Shown here in pieces: positions 21,351 to 34,309 of a stretch of 64,000 bases of DNA (position 1 is the stretch's first letter; every line of letters starts with the position of its first letter). The DNA comes from Megascapheus bottae (lineage: Eukaryota; Chordata; Mammalia; Rodentia; Geomyidae), in the NCBI GenBank assembly GCA_024803745.1, contig JANJXV010000025.1:22083110-22147109 (forward strand), read 5' to 3'. Position numbers and translations under genes: made by a program. Below the pieces are notes generated by a model. The model was not told the origin of the DNA, did not search any database, and saw nothing but the letters and a program-made list of their open reading frames with translations.

Positions 21351-22140
21351 TGCCAGTCCTGGGGCTTGGACTCAGGACCTGGGCATTGTCCTTGAGCTTT
21401 CTCAAGGCTAGTGCTCTACCACTGAGCCATAGCACCACTTCTGGCTTTTTCTATGTATATGGTACTGAGAAATCGAACCCAGGGTTTCAGGCATGCTAGG
21501 CAAAGCAATCTACCCCTAGGCTACACTCCCAGTCTTCCCTGCCATTTCTCATATAATAGTATATCCTCCAGACACCAGTGGCTCACATCTATAATCCTAG
21601 CTACTCAGTAGGCTGAGATCTGAGGATCAGAGTTCAGAGTCAGCCAGGGCACTAAAGTCTATGAGCTTTTTTTTTTTTTGTGGGTCATGGGGCTTGAGCT
21701 CAGTCTGGACGCTGTCCCTGAGCTCTTCAGCTCAAGGCTACTGCCCCCTGGGCTTGGGTGTTGTTCCTGAGCTTTCCAGCTCAAGGCTACCACCCTACTC
21801 ATGAGCCAAGCCCCACTTCTCATTTTTTCTAGAGGTTAATTGGAGATAAGAGTCTCAGGCTTTGAATCTTGATCCTCAGATCTCAGCCTCCTGAGTAGCT
21901 AGGATTTCAAGCATGAGCCACCACGCCCCACTAAAGTCTATGAGACTCTTATTCCCCCCAATGAACCACCAGAAAACTGGAAGTGGTGCAGTGGCTCAAG
22001 TGGTAGAGTGCTAGCCTTGAGTTGAAGAGCTCAGGGACAGGGCCCAGGCCAGAGTTCAAGCACCACAAGTGACAAAAAAATTAATATATAATAATACATT
22101 AACATATAATATATTAATATATATTTATTATATCCTTCAC
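21350..22140. repeat. SINE cluster with a nested antisense insertion
   Basis: An antisense ID-Geo dimer at about 21350-21540. A sense B1-head/Geo-tail SINE at about 21566-22075 is split by an antisense copy of the same family at 21666-21929. The 15 bases actaaagtctatgag flank the insert at 21651-21665 and 21930-21944. An A/T-rich simple stretch follows to about 22135. Confidence 0.85.
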
Positions 22141-23420
22141 CCTGAGCAGATTTCTGCCTTAGAGGAGTCCTGTGGGTCTTTGTTCCCACCCCACTCCTGG
22201 CATCCATGTTTCCTCTACTCTATGGGCCAAGATGTCCGTCTCAATTACCCTGCCTTGCAACATTCTCTAGGACAGGAGCTAGTCCTGACCCATGCTCCTC
22301 CCCCAAGTTCCATGGCTGCCACTAGTCCCTGGAGTCAGAATCATCTTCTTATGCTCACAGTATCAAGCCAAGCTTTGCTATAGAAGGAACTGATGACTTA
22401 CAACATCATTTTAATGTATGTGTCTGTGCTGGTACTGGGGCTTGAAATCAGGGCCTAAGCACTGCTCCTTATCTTTTCCTTAAAAGACTAGCACTTGAGA
22501 CATAGCTCCACTTCCAGTTTTTTGGACTTTTCTACCCAGGCTGGCTTTGAACCGTGATCCTCAGATGTCAGCCTCATGAGTAGCTAGGATTACAGGCGTA
22601 AGCCACCATGCCAGGCTCCCCATTAGCAGTCTAACAAATTCCAGTGTCTTTGCCATGGTTTGTTTACAAAGCCATGGTCCCAGACACTTCACAGGGGGTC
22701 AGGGGCCAAAGGAGCAGTGTTTTTCTTGCCCTTCTGGTCCTTTTGCCTAGAACTGGCATCTTCCAGACCTGGTCATGGTGAGATTGAAATCACACCCACA
22801 AGCATCAATTCACAAAGAAATCTTCTCCATGAATGTACTCTGTTTCTTACTCCCTGTAATCCTTATATTCCTTCCTTCCTGTCCATTTCCAAAGTGTCTT
22901 TTGTTAATTCTGTTATCTTTCTTATGAACATGAAGACTGGGTGAAGGCTCAAACATCCTCTTTCTCTTCACTAGAATCCCAGTATCTGGGCATCTAGAGT
23001 TGCTCTATTAATATTGTGTTGAACTGGTAAAGGTAGAAAAGCACAGAGAACGAAGCAGGAAAGGATTGACATTAGGCTGAAGGAATGAGAAAGAGCAACC
23101 TTGAACTTGCTCTTTTAGGAAGCAAATACAATAGGAAATGTGGAGGATGCACTGAAGAGAGGCGACAGTGGAGGCAGCCAGGATGGATTAAGCCAGCTAC
23201 AGTATTCCTGAAGAGAGATAATGAAAGCCCAAAGTAAGGAAGATTCCTGAGACAATTTTAATGATGGATGGGAATGTGTGTGGGAGAAGGGCAGAGGGGA
23301 GAGTCAGGGTTAAGTTTCCTGCTTAGGAGATGGGGATAGAAGGCTGTTACTGTTACCTGAGACGGCGATCCAGTAAGAAGAGAATAGCTAAGAAAAAAAG
23401 AATAATAATCAGCTCAGTGT
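22140..23420. other. Mostly unique intergenic DNA
   Basis: No gene seen. An antisense B1-head SINE occupies about 22420-22615. The remainder is unremarkable single-copy-looking sequence. Confidence 0.5.
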
Positions 23421-23424
23421 TTTA

Positions 23425-25235
23425 AGCAATCGTAAGTCAATTACACTTAACACACAATTTGCCACTCTACCCATTTGCAAGTGCACAATTGGGTGTGGCA
23501 CTAAATACATTCACCTCTGTTTCATTCTAAAATATTTTCATCACCCCAAAGGAAGCCTCAAACCCTGCTAAGCAGCCATCCCCTCCCTCCCCCACTCCTC
23601 CCCTGACGGATCTATTTGGCATGTGTGTTGATTTGTCTCTCTAGGATATCTCACAGCAATGCCATCATATAATATAGTGGGATTTTACTTTGTTAGAATA
23701 GTGTTTTGAAGGTTCCATGTTATATCATGTAGTAGTAGTGGTTCATTCTTTTTCCTTGTCTTCATTTATGTATTCATACATGCATGTATGTCTGTATGTG
23801 TGTATGCATGCACGTATGTATGCATGTGTATATGTACATATGTATTTTGTGCCATCCCTAGGGCTTGAACTCAGAACGTGGGTACTGTCCCTGAACCTTT
23901 TTGCTTAAGGCTAGCATTCTACTTGAGCCAGAACTCTACTTGCAACATTTTGATGGTTACTTGCAGTTAGGAGTCTCACATACTTTCCTACCTGGTCAGA
24001 CTTCAGACTGTAATCCTCAGCTCTCAGTCTCCTGAGTGGCTTTACTGAGTAGGTTTACAGGTGTGTATCACCAGCACCTGGATCCAGAAGTTTTTAATCT
24101 TCCTAAAATGCAACTCTATACATCTAAGAACTAATTCTTCATTACCATTTTCCCAGCCTGCCTTTTTTTTTAAATTTTTGCCATACTGGAGATTAAACTA
24201 GGCCCTCTGGTGTGATAGGCAATTGCTTTACCACTTTACCCACATCCCAACCCTTTGTTTTTACATGTATCTATATTTATTAATATATTTTATTGTTTTT
24301 ATAAAGGTTATATATAGGGGTTACTAGTTTACAAGTCAAATAATATTTCTTGGGCTGGGAGTTTGGCCTAGTGGTAGAGTGCTTGCCTAGCATGCATGAA
24401 GACCTAGATTTGATTTTTCGGTACCACAAACATAGAAAAAAACCGAAGTGGTGCTGTGGCTCAGCTGGTAGAGCACTAGAAAGCCCAAGGACAGTGCTCA
24501 GGCCCTGAGTTCAGGTCCCAGGACTGGCAAAAAAAAATGTCTCATGAGCCATCTGGCCCAGGCTGGCTTTGAACCATGATTCTCAGATCTTAGCCTCCTA
24601 AGAAGCTAGGATTACAGGCATGAGTCACCAGTGCCTGGCTCTGTTTTGTTTTTAAGCTGGCCTCGGACTTGTGATCCTTCTGTCTTTACCTCCTGACTAT
24701 CTAGTATTAGAGCTACAACTCACCTTGCTGAACTCTCCATCCTACTTTTGGATTCTATGAATTTTTGTTCCCTAGATGTCTCATGGAAGTGGAATCATAT
24801 AGTACTTATCCTTTTGGTATAAATATTCTCTAAATCATGACTCAAAATCATGGCAATAATGTTAACTTTGTTGAAGCTTTCTTTTCTTATTAATGCCAAA
24901 CAATATTTCATTGTATGTATACACTGTATTTTGTTTATCCATTCATCTGTTGTTAGACATATGGGTTATTTCTGCTTTTTACTATTGTGGATAGCGCTTC
25001 TGTAAACATCAATATACTTTTTCTTTGATTGAACATCTTTTCAGATTTGAGGTAAATGCTAAGGAGAATTGGTAGGTCACATGATAATACAATGATTAAT
25101 TTATTGGCGTGCTGCCAACCTGTTTTCCATAGCACAGGTAACATTGTACACAGCCCTGATCCAAGGCTTTCCTGATCCAAGGGTTTCATTTTCTCCACAT
25201 CCCTGCTAACACTTGTTCACTTGTTATTTTCCATC
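23425..25235 (-). repeat. Old L1 (L1M-type) 3' region, antisense, broken by SINEs
   Basis: The plus strand reads like the complement of an L1M tail: 'gtgcacaattgggtgtgg', 'aagtggaatcatatagtac', 'gtttatccattcatctgttg' and 'ctccacatccctgctaac'. Insertions break it: a TATG/CATG simple repeat with an antisense SINE (about 23765-24085), an antisense ID (about 24160-24255), a sense ID-Geo dimer (about 24354-24537), and SINE/B1 pieces to 24735. A (GATA)n run at 25242-25288 abuts the end. Confidence 0.7.
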
Positions 25236-25240
25236 TATCC

Positions 25241-25241
<1 letters not shown>

Positions 25242-25288
<47 letters not shown>
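25242..25288. repeat. (GATA)n microsatellite
   Basis: About 11 to 12 perfect tetranucleotide units. A likely polymorphic marker. Confidence 0.95.
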
Positions 25289-25294
25289 GTCTAG

Positions 25295-26955
25295 TAAGCT
25301 GGGTACAGTGGTTCATGCTTGTAATCCTCACTACTCAGGAAGTTGAGATCGGAGGATCATGATTCAAAGCCAACCCAGGCAGGAAAGTTCATGAGACTTT
25401 TATTTCCACCTATGAAAAAGCTGGAAGTGAAGCTGTGGCTCAGGTATTTGATCAAAAGAGCTCAAGGACAGTGCCCAGGCCCTAACTTCAAGCTCCAGTA
25501 CAGTCACAAAAGATAGGGGAGATGGGGGGGGGGCGGGGAGAGAGGATAAATGAATCTACAAGTGAAGCTAGTTACAAATGGGGCAAATATTTTTATTTAA
25601 CTTGTATAAAATTGCTTTTCTAGGAAAATTTTTATCTACAAAGCAACAGTGTTTAGGATAAAGATCAAGAAGGCATGAGGGGCTATTACTGTTCAGCATT
25701 GAAATAGTATGTTTCTGCCACAATTTAGGAGGGAAAAAAAACTAAGAAAAATAAAAAAAGAATCAGGGACATCCTGATAGTTACTCAGGAAACAGATCCA
25801 GAAGATCACAGTTTGAGGCTATCCTGGGTAAAAAGTCATAGAGACTCAGTCCAAATCAATAGATGAGTTTGATGGCATATGCCTCTCTTCATAGCTATGT
25901 GGAAATTATAAGGAAGTGCAGTCTAGCTAAGGCACACACAGGAGACTATATCCCAAAAATAACTAAAGTGAGTTGAGTATGGCCCAAATGGTAGAGTACC
26001 TGTCTAGCAAGTACAAGGCTTTGAATTCAACTTTGAGGACTCTACCACTTGAGTCAAAGCATGACTGCTGGCTTTTCCTGAGTATTTTATTGGAGATAAG
26101 CGCCTCAAGGACTTTTCTGCCTGGGCTGGTTTCAAACCATGATCCTCAAATCTCAGTCTCCTGATTAGCTAGGATTACAGGTCTGAGCCATCAATGTCTA
26201 GCTGGATTTGAACATTAAAAGAAAAAAAAAGTTGGCAAATATGGTGTAATTGCAGCCCCTAGATAGGACAGACAAAAAGACTATGGTTTGAGGGCAGCTT
26301 GGGCAAAAGTCAGTGAGACTCTTATCTCAAAAACAAAGCTATAACTAAAGCCTAGTGGTTTGAATCTGTAATCCTAGCTATACTCAGGTGGCTGAGATCT
26401 GAGGATCAAGATTCAAAATCAGCCTTCACTGAAAAGTATGTGAGACTTTAATTATAATCAGTAAAATGCCAGAAGTGAAGGTATGGTTCTAGGGGCAAGA
26501 ACACCAGCTGTCAGCAAAACAAACAAACAAAAACTAAGCAAGAGCATACATTTCTGAGTTCAAGTCTCAGCACCAGAGGGTGGGGGGAGCTGAAGCTAGC
26601 CTCACATCTATAACCTTAGCTACTCAGAGGCTGAAATCTGAGAATCACATTTCACAGCCAAGCAGACAAATCCCTGAGACTTATCTAAAAAAAAAAAAAA
26701 AAAAAAAGCCAGAAGTGAGCCAGGCACTAGTAGTTCACAGCTGTAATTCCAACTACTCAGGTTGCTGAGATCTGAGGATCGTGGTTCAAAGCCAGCCTGG
26801 ACATGAAAATCTGTGAGGCTCTTATCTCCAGAAAACCAACTGGAAGTAGTTCTGTGGCTCAAGTGGTAGAGCAATAACCTTGAGCTGAAGAGCTCAAGGA
26901 TAGCATCCAGGCCCAGAGTTCAAACCCCACAACTGACAAAAAAAAAAAAAAAAAT
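25295..26955. repeat. SINE cluster
   Basis: Sense B1-head/Geo-tail SINEs at about 25295-25510, 26343-26500, 26590-26700 and 26722-26955; a sense ID-like monomer at about 25975-26045; an antisense SINE at about 26040-26200. The stretch 25550-25960 is unique-looking. Confidence 0.6.
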
Positions 26956-27097
26956 CCAGAAGTGGAGGCATGTCTCCCTTAGTAAAAAGGCTGAGTGAGA
27001 GTACCAGGATGGAAATAGTATGTGAATTGTCTTTTTCTAATGATTTCAGATGTAAAGCATCTCTCTCTCTCTTTTTTATTTTTAATTAATTAATTTT

Positions 27098-27552
27098 TTT
27101 TTGCCAGTCCTGGGCTTGAACTCAGGGCCTGAGCACTGTCCTTGGACTTTCTCAAGGCTAGAGCTCTACCACTTGAGCCTCAGCACCACTTCCAGCTTTT
27201 TGCTATGTATGTGGGGTACCGAGGAATCGAATCCGGGTCTTTGTGCATGCTAGGCAAGCACTCTACCACTAAGCCAAACTCCCGGCCCACTCTCTCTTTT
27301 TTAATGTATCTATTCAGGTTCTTTACTCAGTTGTTCGTTTGGTTTTGTTTCTGTTTTTTGTTTTTTTCCAGTCCTAGGCTTGAGCTCAGGGCCTGAGCAC
27401 TGTCGTTGGACTTTCTCAAGGCTAGAGCTCTACCTCTTGAGCCTCAGCACCACTTCCGGATTTTTTCTATGTCTGTGATACTGAGGAATCGAACCCGGGT
27501 CTTCATGCATGCTAGGCAAGCACTCTACCACTAGGCCAAACTCCCAGCGCCT
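27098..27552 (-). repeat. Two near-identical antisense ID-Geo dimers
   Basis: Copies at about 27098-27290 and 27362-27552 in the same orientation. Both retain the full left monomer, the linker and the right monomer, and differ little from each other, so they look young. Confidence 0.8.
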
Positions 27553-28408
27553 CGTTTTTTTGTTGTTGTTTTTTTTAATCAGATGCATACTTTTCAAACA
27601 TTTCCTCCAGTTATGTGGGCTGCCTGTTGAGTTCTTCCATGCACATTAAGGATTTTTCACCCTACTCAAAGGTCATGACAGTCTTTGGAGAAGCCATTAG
27701 ATCATGTATATAAAGGTTTTTGTGGTGTTAATTTTCAGGGGTTATGGTCTAGAAAAGACATGATCTTTTTTTTTTTTGGTTAGGCATAGTGGTTTATCCC
27801 TGTAATCCTAGGGACTCTGGAGGCTGCTGTGATGTGCAGGAATTCTGTTAGCTCAAAAAGTTCCCAGCCAAGGCTGGGAGTTGGCCTAATGGTAGAGTGC
27901 TTATCTAGCATGTGCGAAGGCTGAGGTTCAATTCCTTGGTACCACATACATAGAAAAGCTGGAAGTGATGTTGAGGCTCAAGTGGTAGAGCACTAGCCTT
28001 AAGGAAAGCCCAAGGACAGTGCTCAGGCCCTGAGTTCAGGCCCTAGGACTGGAAAAAAAGAAAAAAAAGGTTTCCAGCCAGGCCAAAAAGTTCACCAGAC
28101 CTGGCCACCTGCACCCCAATCGCAACCAACAAACAAAAGTTGAGGTCAATAGGAGACTCAAGGTCTAAGCCTAGCTGGGAATAATTACAAAAAGGCTTGA
28201 GGGGGTGTGGCTCTAGAGACTTGCCTATCAAGTGCCAAGTCCTGAGTTCAAACCCTCAGTGCCACCACCACCAAAACAACAGAAATATAATATCAGTCTT
28301 AAGAAATCTGATTCCTTTTGAGGCTGTATTTGCTCAATGCTGGTTGTGTGCTTCTGGGCACTAGCATTTCTCCCACACTTTACCATTTAAGTGTCCCATT
28401 GAGATAGG

Positions 28409-28452
<44 letters not shown>

Positions 28453-29100
28453 CCTGGGACTTTGAACTCAAGGCCCAAATGCTATCCCTGAGATTCTTTT
28501 TGCTCAAGCCTAGTGCTCTACCACATTGAGCCACAGCTCCATTTCTGGCTCTTTTTTAGGTGGTGAATTGGAAATTAAGACTCTAAAGGACTTTCCTGCA
28601 CCGGCGAGACTCAAACCCTGATCCTCAGATTTCAGACTCCAAAAGTAGTTAGGATTACAGACGTGAGCCACAGCTGGCATCCAGCAGATTGTCCCTTTCA
28701 AAGGAGTATTCTTACTCCCCCTCCTCTCCATAGTTAATAGCTTCTGCGGGGCACAGGCAGACAGGATTTGATTGATTGATTGATTGATTGCCAGTCCTGG
28801 GCTTGAGGTCAGGGTCTGAGCACTGTCCTTGGGGTTTCTCAAGACTAGAGCTCTACCCCTTGAGTCACAACACCACTTCCGACTTTTTCTATGTATGTGG
28901 TACCGAGGAATCGAACCTAGGGCTTTGTGCATACTAGGCAAACACTCTACCCCTAGGCCACCCTCCCGGCCCGGTGGACAGGATTTGAACTCAAGAGTTC
29001 CTGGCTCTTTCGGGTAAGATGATCTCATCTCTAAAATGTGGGCCGGAGGAGAATGTGCATCTTTGCGGATCTGGGATCTTATGCATTTTAGGGAGTCATA
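27553..29100. repeat. Mixed repeats before the TMEM219 promoter
   Basis: A sense ID-Geo dimer at about 27872-28070, an ID-like monomer at about 28190-28275, (TG)n at 28410-28450, an antisense B1-head SINE at about 28450-28680, and an antisense ID-Geo dimer at about 28786-28978 preceded by (GATT)n at about 28768-28789. The stretch 27560-27770 may be an old L1 piece. Confidence 0.6.
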
Positions 29101-29439
29101 AAAACCAGGGCCCGGGTCCGAGGTGTAGATATTAAGCAATTTTTTTTTTTGGATGCAGAAGAGCGGGAAGGGTTTGAGGCCCGAAAGAACAGATTCCAAA
29201 AGTCCGAGTGCCACGCCACCAGGCGGACCCCAATTCCTGCCTCGCAACCTGGGTGCGGCTGGGCCGTACTGTTGGGCGCAGGTGGGAGGAGCACTGTTGA
29301 AAACAATGCCTGCGACGAGGTTACCGTGGACACCCTTCCGGCGCGTCTCTGCAGAACGACCTCAGGGATTTCCAATGTAGCTAGCCAGCATGGCCTGGCT
29401 TCTCTCGGTGTCCTCCCCTTCTCCGGCGTTTCCCTCCTT

Positions 29440-29640
29440 TCCCCCCGTTCCCCCCTCCGTCGCATTTCCTAATGGTACGCTCCCACCTAGCCTGGGAGCG
29501 GCAGGCCGCGTGGCCACTGCGCAGGCGCATCCCGCCACCGAGCGGGGAGGGGAGGGAGCGAAGCCTGGGACCACGCCCCTCTGCCGCTCCAAGCGTGACG
29601 TCGCGGGGGGCGCCGGCCTCCGCCCGGCCCCGACCGGTGA
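29440..29640 (+). promoter_or_regulatory. TMEM219 CpG-island promoter and probable non-coding exon 1
   Basis: CpG-rich. It contains an NRF1-like element TGCGCAGGCGCA at 29518-29529 and a CRE-like TGACGTCG at 29596-29603. A good donor (ccg|gtgagag) at about 29636/29637 suggests a short non-coding first exon. The first coding exon then probably starts after the acceptor at 30654-30655. The start site is inferred, not seen. Confidence 0.6.
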
Positions 29641-30655
29641 GAGCGAGCGGCGGGCCGACCCGACGCCGCGCGATCGGGAGGGATGCGGGTGCTGAGCTTC
29701 TTCCGGAGAGGGGGCGGCTTGGGGCAGGAGGGGAGGCCCGGGTGCGGCCCGCCCCCCCACCACCATTCGGACCCTTCAGGCTCTGCCCTTTTTCCCTCCT
29801 GTTGCTTCCTCCCCCACTTTCCAGATGAGCTGGGACTCCCGGGGCAAGAGAGCTGGGGGGCTGAGCCTTTGTGACACCTGCCATTTCCGTGTCTCCATTC
29901 ACCCCGTAGGTTTAACTCCTGTTCATCGACCTCAGCTTGGTGTGGGGGGGTAAATTACTCCACTTTAGAAGCAGGAGGTGGGTCCTTGGCCTTACCATGC
30001 CTCAGTGCTAAAGCCACCGAGCCTCAGTTTCCCCGACCGTAGTTTTCCCTTGCATCCTCTGTGGTTTTTGAGGATCCGTATGACACCAGGAGAGAGGACA
30101 TCTGTTGAATTCCTGAATGGCTAAGTTCGTGCAGGCTTGTGCTGTCTGGCATATGGAATCCTCCTTCTGACTTACTGATCTTAGAACTCCCATTTTACGC
30201 AAGCTGGCAGAGGTTAACCGGCTTGATTTGACATAACCAAAGATTCCCAAGGGAGATTTACACCTACCTAGCTCATGAGCTCCCAAATGGGGATCTTTTA
30301 GATAATTCTCTTGTCTGAGTTCTGCTTAGATCTAGTCTCCCACCAAAACCTAGCCCCAGAACAGCTGCTTGCTTCCTCTTTGTCCTGCTGAGAATTCTCC
30401 CTTTCAAGTTCCCTTTGCCAGAACAGAATGCTCAGCTCTGCATCTGCCTTATTTTAGAAGTGAAAGACAGCAAGCGAGTTTAAGTAGTACAGGGAGATAG
30501 ACTTTTGGTATCCACAGAGTCTGGGATTCTAGATCTAGCTGTGCTAGTTATCTGACTGTGGCCCTGGGCTTTTCTCTGCGCTTCCTTTTGCATAACATGG
30601 GTGAGTATCACCTGACCAGTAGGCTCTCCTCTAGTTCTCCCTTGCTGTCCTCCAG
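29641..30655 (+). other. TMEM219 first intron (inferred)
   Basis: Unique sequence apart from a MIR-like segment at about 30510-30605 ('tgctagttatctgactgtgg' wording). No coding exon recognised. Confidence 0.5.
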
Positions 30656-30692
30656 CAGGCTCTCCGTGGAGGCCCAGACCCCTCTCCTTCCC

Positions 30693-31666
30693 ATGGGCAG
30701 CTGCCAGGCGGGGCACAACCTGCATCTCTGTCTGGCCCACCACCCACCTCTGGTTTGTGCCACTTTGATCCTGCTGCTTCTTGGCTTCTCAGGCCTGGGT
30801 CTGGGTGGCTTCCTTCTTACTCACAAGACTGGTCTTCGCAGCCCTGACATTCCACAGGTAAGTGCTCCACTGCTTACCCTGCCCTTATAAATCTGCTCTT
30901 GCCCCTGCTGCAGATTTAAGCTCACTTGTGGTCCACTTTTCTTTTTGCTCACAGGATTGGGTCTCCTTCTTGAGATCTTTTGGTCAGCTGACCTTGTGCC
31001 CTATGAATGGGATGGTCACAGGGAAGTGGAAAGGGCCTCATGTCGTAGGCTTACTGACGACCTTGAACTTGGGAGATGGTCCAGACAGGAACAAGACTCA
31101 GACATTCCAAGCCAAAATCTCTGGTAGTCAAATGGGATTGAAAGGTGAGATCAGGGAGAACTGCTGGGTGTGTGGGGGGAGGGGAGGAATGCGGGCAGCA
31201 TCAGAATACTCAGGACTGGCTCCTGCTCACCTTGGGTTCTAACCCTGTGCCTTCGTCACTTCTGCTATAATAAGGCCTAGATACTTTCACTACACAGTTC
31301 ACCCACAATGTGAGCACTTTACATTTTGTCTTTCTCCTTTCAATTCTGAGGCCCTTTGATTCTAGCCTTGGAAGTGTGATGAGATAGGCAAGGTTTCATT
31401 CACTGTTCTTTTCTCAGCCCTGTAGCAATCTCCTCTTAGGGGCAAAGCATGATCTGTCCAGGCTTGAGTTCTGGGCCTGGGCACTATCCCTGAGCTCTTC
31501 AGCTCAAGGATACCACCCTACCCTTAAGCCATAGCCCCCTTTGCAGTTTTCTAGTGGTTAATTGGAGATAAGAGAAACTTTAGTGCCCAGGCTGGCTTTG
31601 AACCACAGATCTTAGCCTCCTGAGTAGCTAGGATTACAAGTGAGAGCCACTGGTGCCCTGCTATTT

Positions 31667-31697
<31 letters not shown>

Positions 31698-32956
31698 TGA
31701 ACTCAGGGCTTCAGCACTGTCCTTTGGCTTTCTCAAGGCTAGAGCTCTACCACTTGAGCCACACAGCACTATTTTCAGTTTTTTCTAGGTATGTGGTACC
31801 AAGGAATTGAACCTGGGTCTTCATTCATGCTAGGCAAGCATTCTACCACTAGGCCAAATTCTGGGTCCCTATTTTTACTTTTTAATTTATTATTATTTAT
31901 GTATTCTGCCAGTCTTGGGGCTCAAATTCAGGGCCTGAGCACTGTCCTTGGGATTTCTCCAGGCTAGAGCTTTGCCACTTGATCCACAGCACCACTTCTG
32001 GCTTTTTCTATGTATGTGTTATGGAGGAATCAAACCCAGGTCTTCATGCATGCTAGGCAAACACTCTACCACTAGGCCAAACTCCTGGCCCCTGTTTTTC
32101 TTTTTTAAAGGGTCACACTGTTGGTCAACTACTGGTGAGGAATGTGTCCAGATATAGGAAGACAAGTTAGGAGGTGACTGCAAATAAGAGATGATAAGAA
32201 AAGCTGAGTTAAGACAGTGATGTGATTTTTGAGACACTAGAATTCTGGAATTGACAAGATTTGGCCACTGGTTTATTTATGTAATAGTGGAGAAAGTTGT
32301 CCTATAGAACTTTTTTTTTTTTTAATTTTGGGGTGAGAGCGGGCCGGGAGTTTGGTCTAGTGGTAAAGTGCTTGCCTAGCATGCACGAAGACCCGGGTTC
32401 GATTCCTCCGTACCACATACATAGAAAAAAGCCAGAAGTGGTGCTGAGGCTCAAGTGGTAGAGCTCTAGCCTTGAGAAAGTCCAAGGACAGGGCTCAGGC
32501 CCTGAGCTCAAGCCCAGGACTGGCCAAAATAAATAAATAAATAAAATAAAAAAAATTGGGGGGTGAGAGCAGGTGCTGTCCTTTAGTATTTTCTCAAGGT
32601 TGCTATTCTACCAGTTGAATCACAGCTCCACTTATGTATTTTTAGTAGTTAATTGGAGATCAGAGTGTCAACAGACTTTTCTGCCTGGGCTGGCTTGAAA
32701 CCTGGATCCTCAGATCTCAGCCTCCTGAGTAGTTATGATTACAGGCCACCAGCATGCAGCCTTCTACAGTGTTATTTCTGAGTCAAATAGCATGGCCCCT
32801 TTGTTTTGTTGTTTTAGACAGTGTCTCATTATGTAATCCAGGCTGGCCTTGAACGTGTGATCCCCTAGCTTCAGTCTCTTGATTTTTGAGATTACAGGCA
32901 TGCACCACTGTGTGGAACTTGTTCATTGATACTTTAACATAACTTTCATTGTTTGG

Positions 32957-32990
<34 letters not shown>

Positions 32991-34216
32991 TGGGGTTTGA
33001 ACTTAGGGTCTGGGTGCTATCCCTGAGCTTTTTTGCTCAAGGATGGCATTCTATTACTTGAGCCATAGCTCCAATTCTGACTTTTTGGTGATGATTAAAG
33101 ATATGAGTGTCCTAGACTTGCCTGCTTAGGCTGGCTTTGAACCACAATCCTCAGATCTCAGCTCCCAAGTAGCTAGGATTATAGGCATGAAAGTAAACCA
33201 CCAGCAGCTGGCATTGTCTTTTATGAGGTTAAGTTTATTTCCCTTTATTAAGGCTTTTAGGTTTTATGTCTTTTGTGGGAATACCTTCTTCACTGTAAAA
33301 GTGGAAAATAGTCTTCTTTATTTTTTCAATAGCGTTTTATTTTTGGTACTAAAATTTGAAGTCAAAATCTTGTGATTATTTTCTTTCAATACTTGATTTT
33401 TTTTTTTTTTTGGCCAGTCCTGTCCTTGGACTTTCTCAGGGCTAGAGCTCTACCACTTGAGCCTCAGTACCATTTCTGGGTCTTCATGCATGCTAGGCAA
33501 GCACTCTACCACTGGGTTAAACTCCCAGCCCAAACACTTGTTTTTGTTTTTGTTTTTTTTTGCCAGTCCTGGGCCTGAGCTCAAGGCCTGAGCGCTGCTG
33601 TCCTTGGACTTTCTCAAGGCTAGAGCTCTACCACTTGAGCCTCAGCACCACTTCCAGCTTTTTGCTATGTATGTGGTACCGAGGACTTGAACCCAGGTCT
33701 TCATGCATGCTAGGCAAGCAATCTACCACTAGGCCAAACTCCCGGACCCTGATTTTTTTTTTTAAGGTTTGCATTGTTCTTTAATACACATGGGTTTTAT
33801 TTTATAGTGCAAGATAACAGTCTGTTTTCAAATGTTTTTCCACATGGAAATTGTCCCAAGGCCACATGCTGAACAGGTCATCCTTTTTCCTACTAATTTA
33901 AAACAGAATGGGAACCTTTTAATGGAGTTTGATACCTAGTGGAAAACTGTGCTTTCTTAAAAAGGACAAATCAGTTTATACAAACTGACATTAGGCAGAG
34001 TGCATCTCCTGTGTCTCTGTGTGACTGTAAGCTAATTTCAGTCCGTTTGTGTGTTCAGTGATGCACAACTATTTTCATCCTCGGTGCTAAAGTATGTAGA
34101 GTTCTTTATTGAACAGCCATCAATGCCCAAATACCTGGCATTATAGAAAGTCTCAGAGCCAGGCTGTGGTGGCTCATGCCTATAGGACGCTGATCTGAGG
34201 ATTTCAGCCCAGGCAG

Positions 34217-34309
<93 letters not shown>

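Noticed and set aside
29381..29902. Open frames of 100-170 codons on both strands at the TMEM219 promoter
   Set aside because: CpG-island artefacts; no family resemblance, no conserved splice structure.
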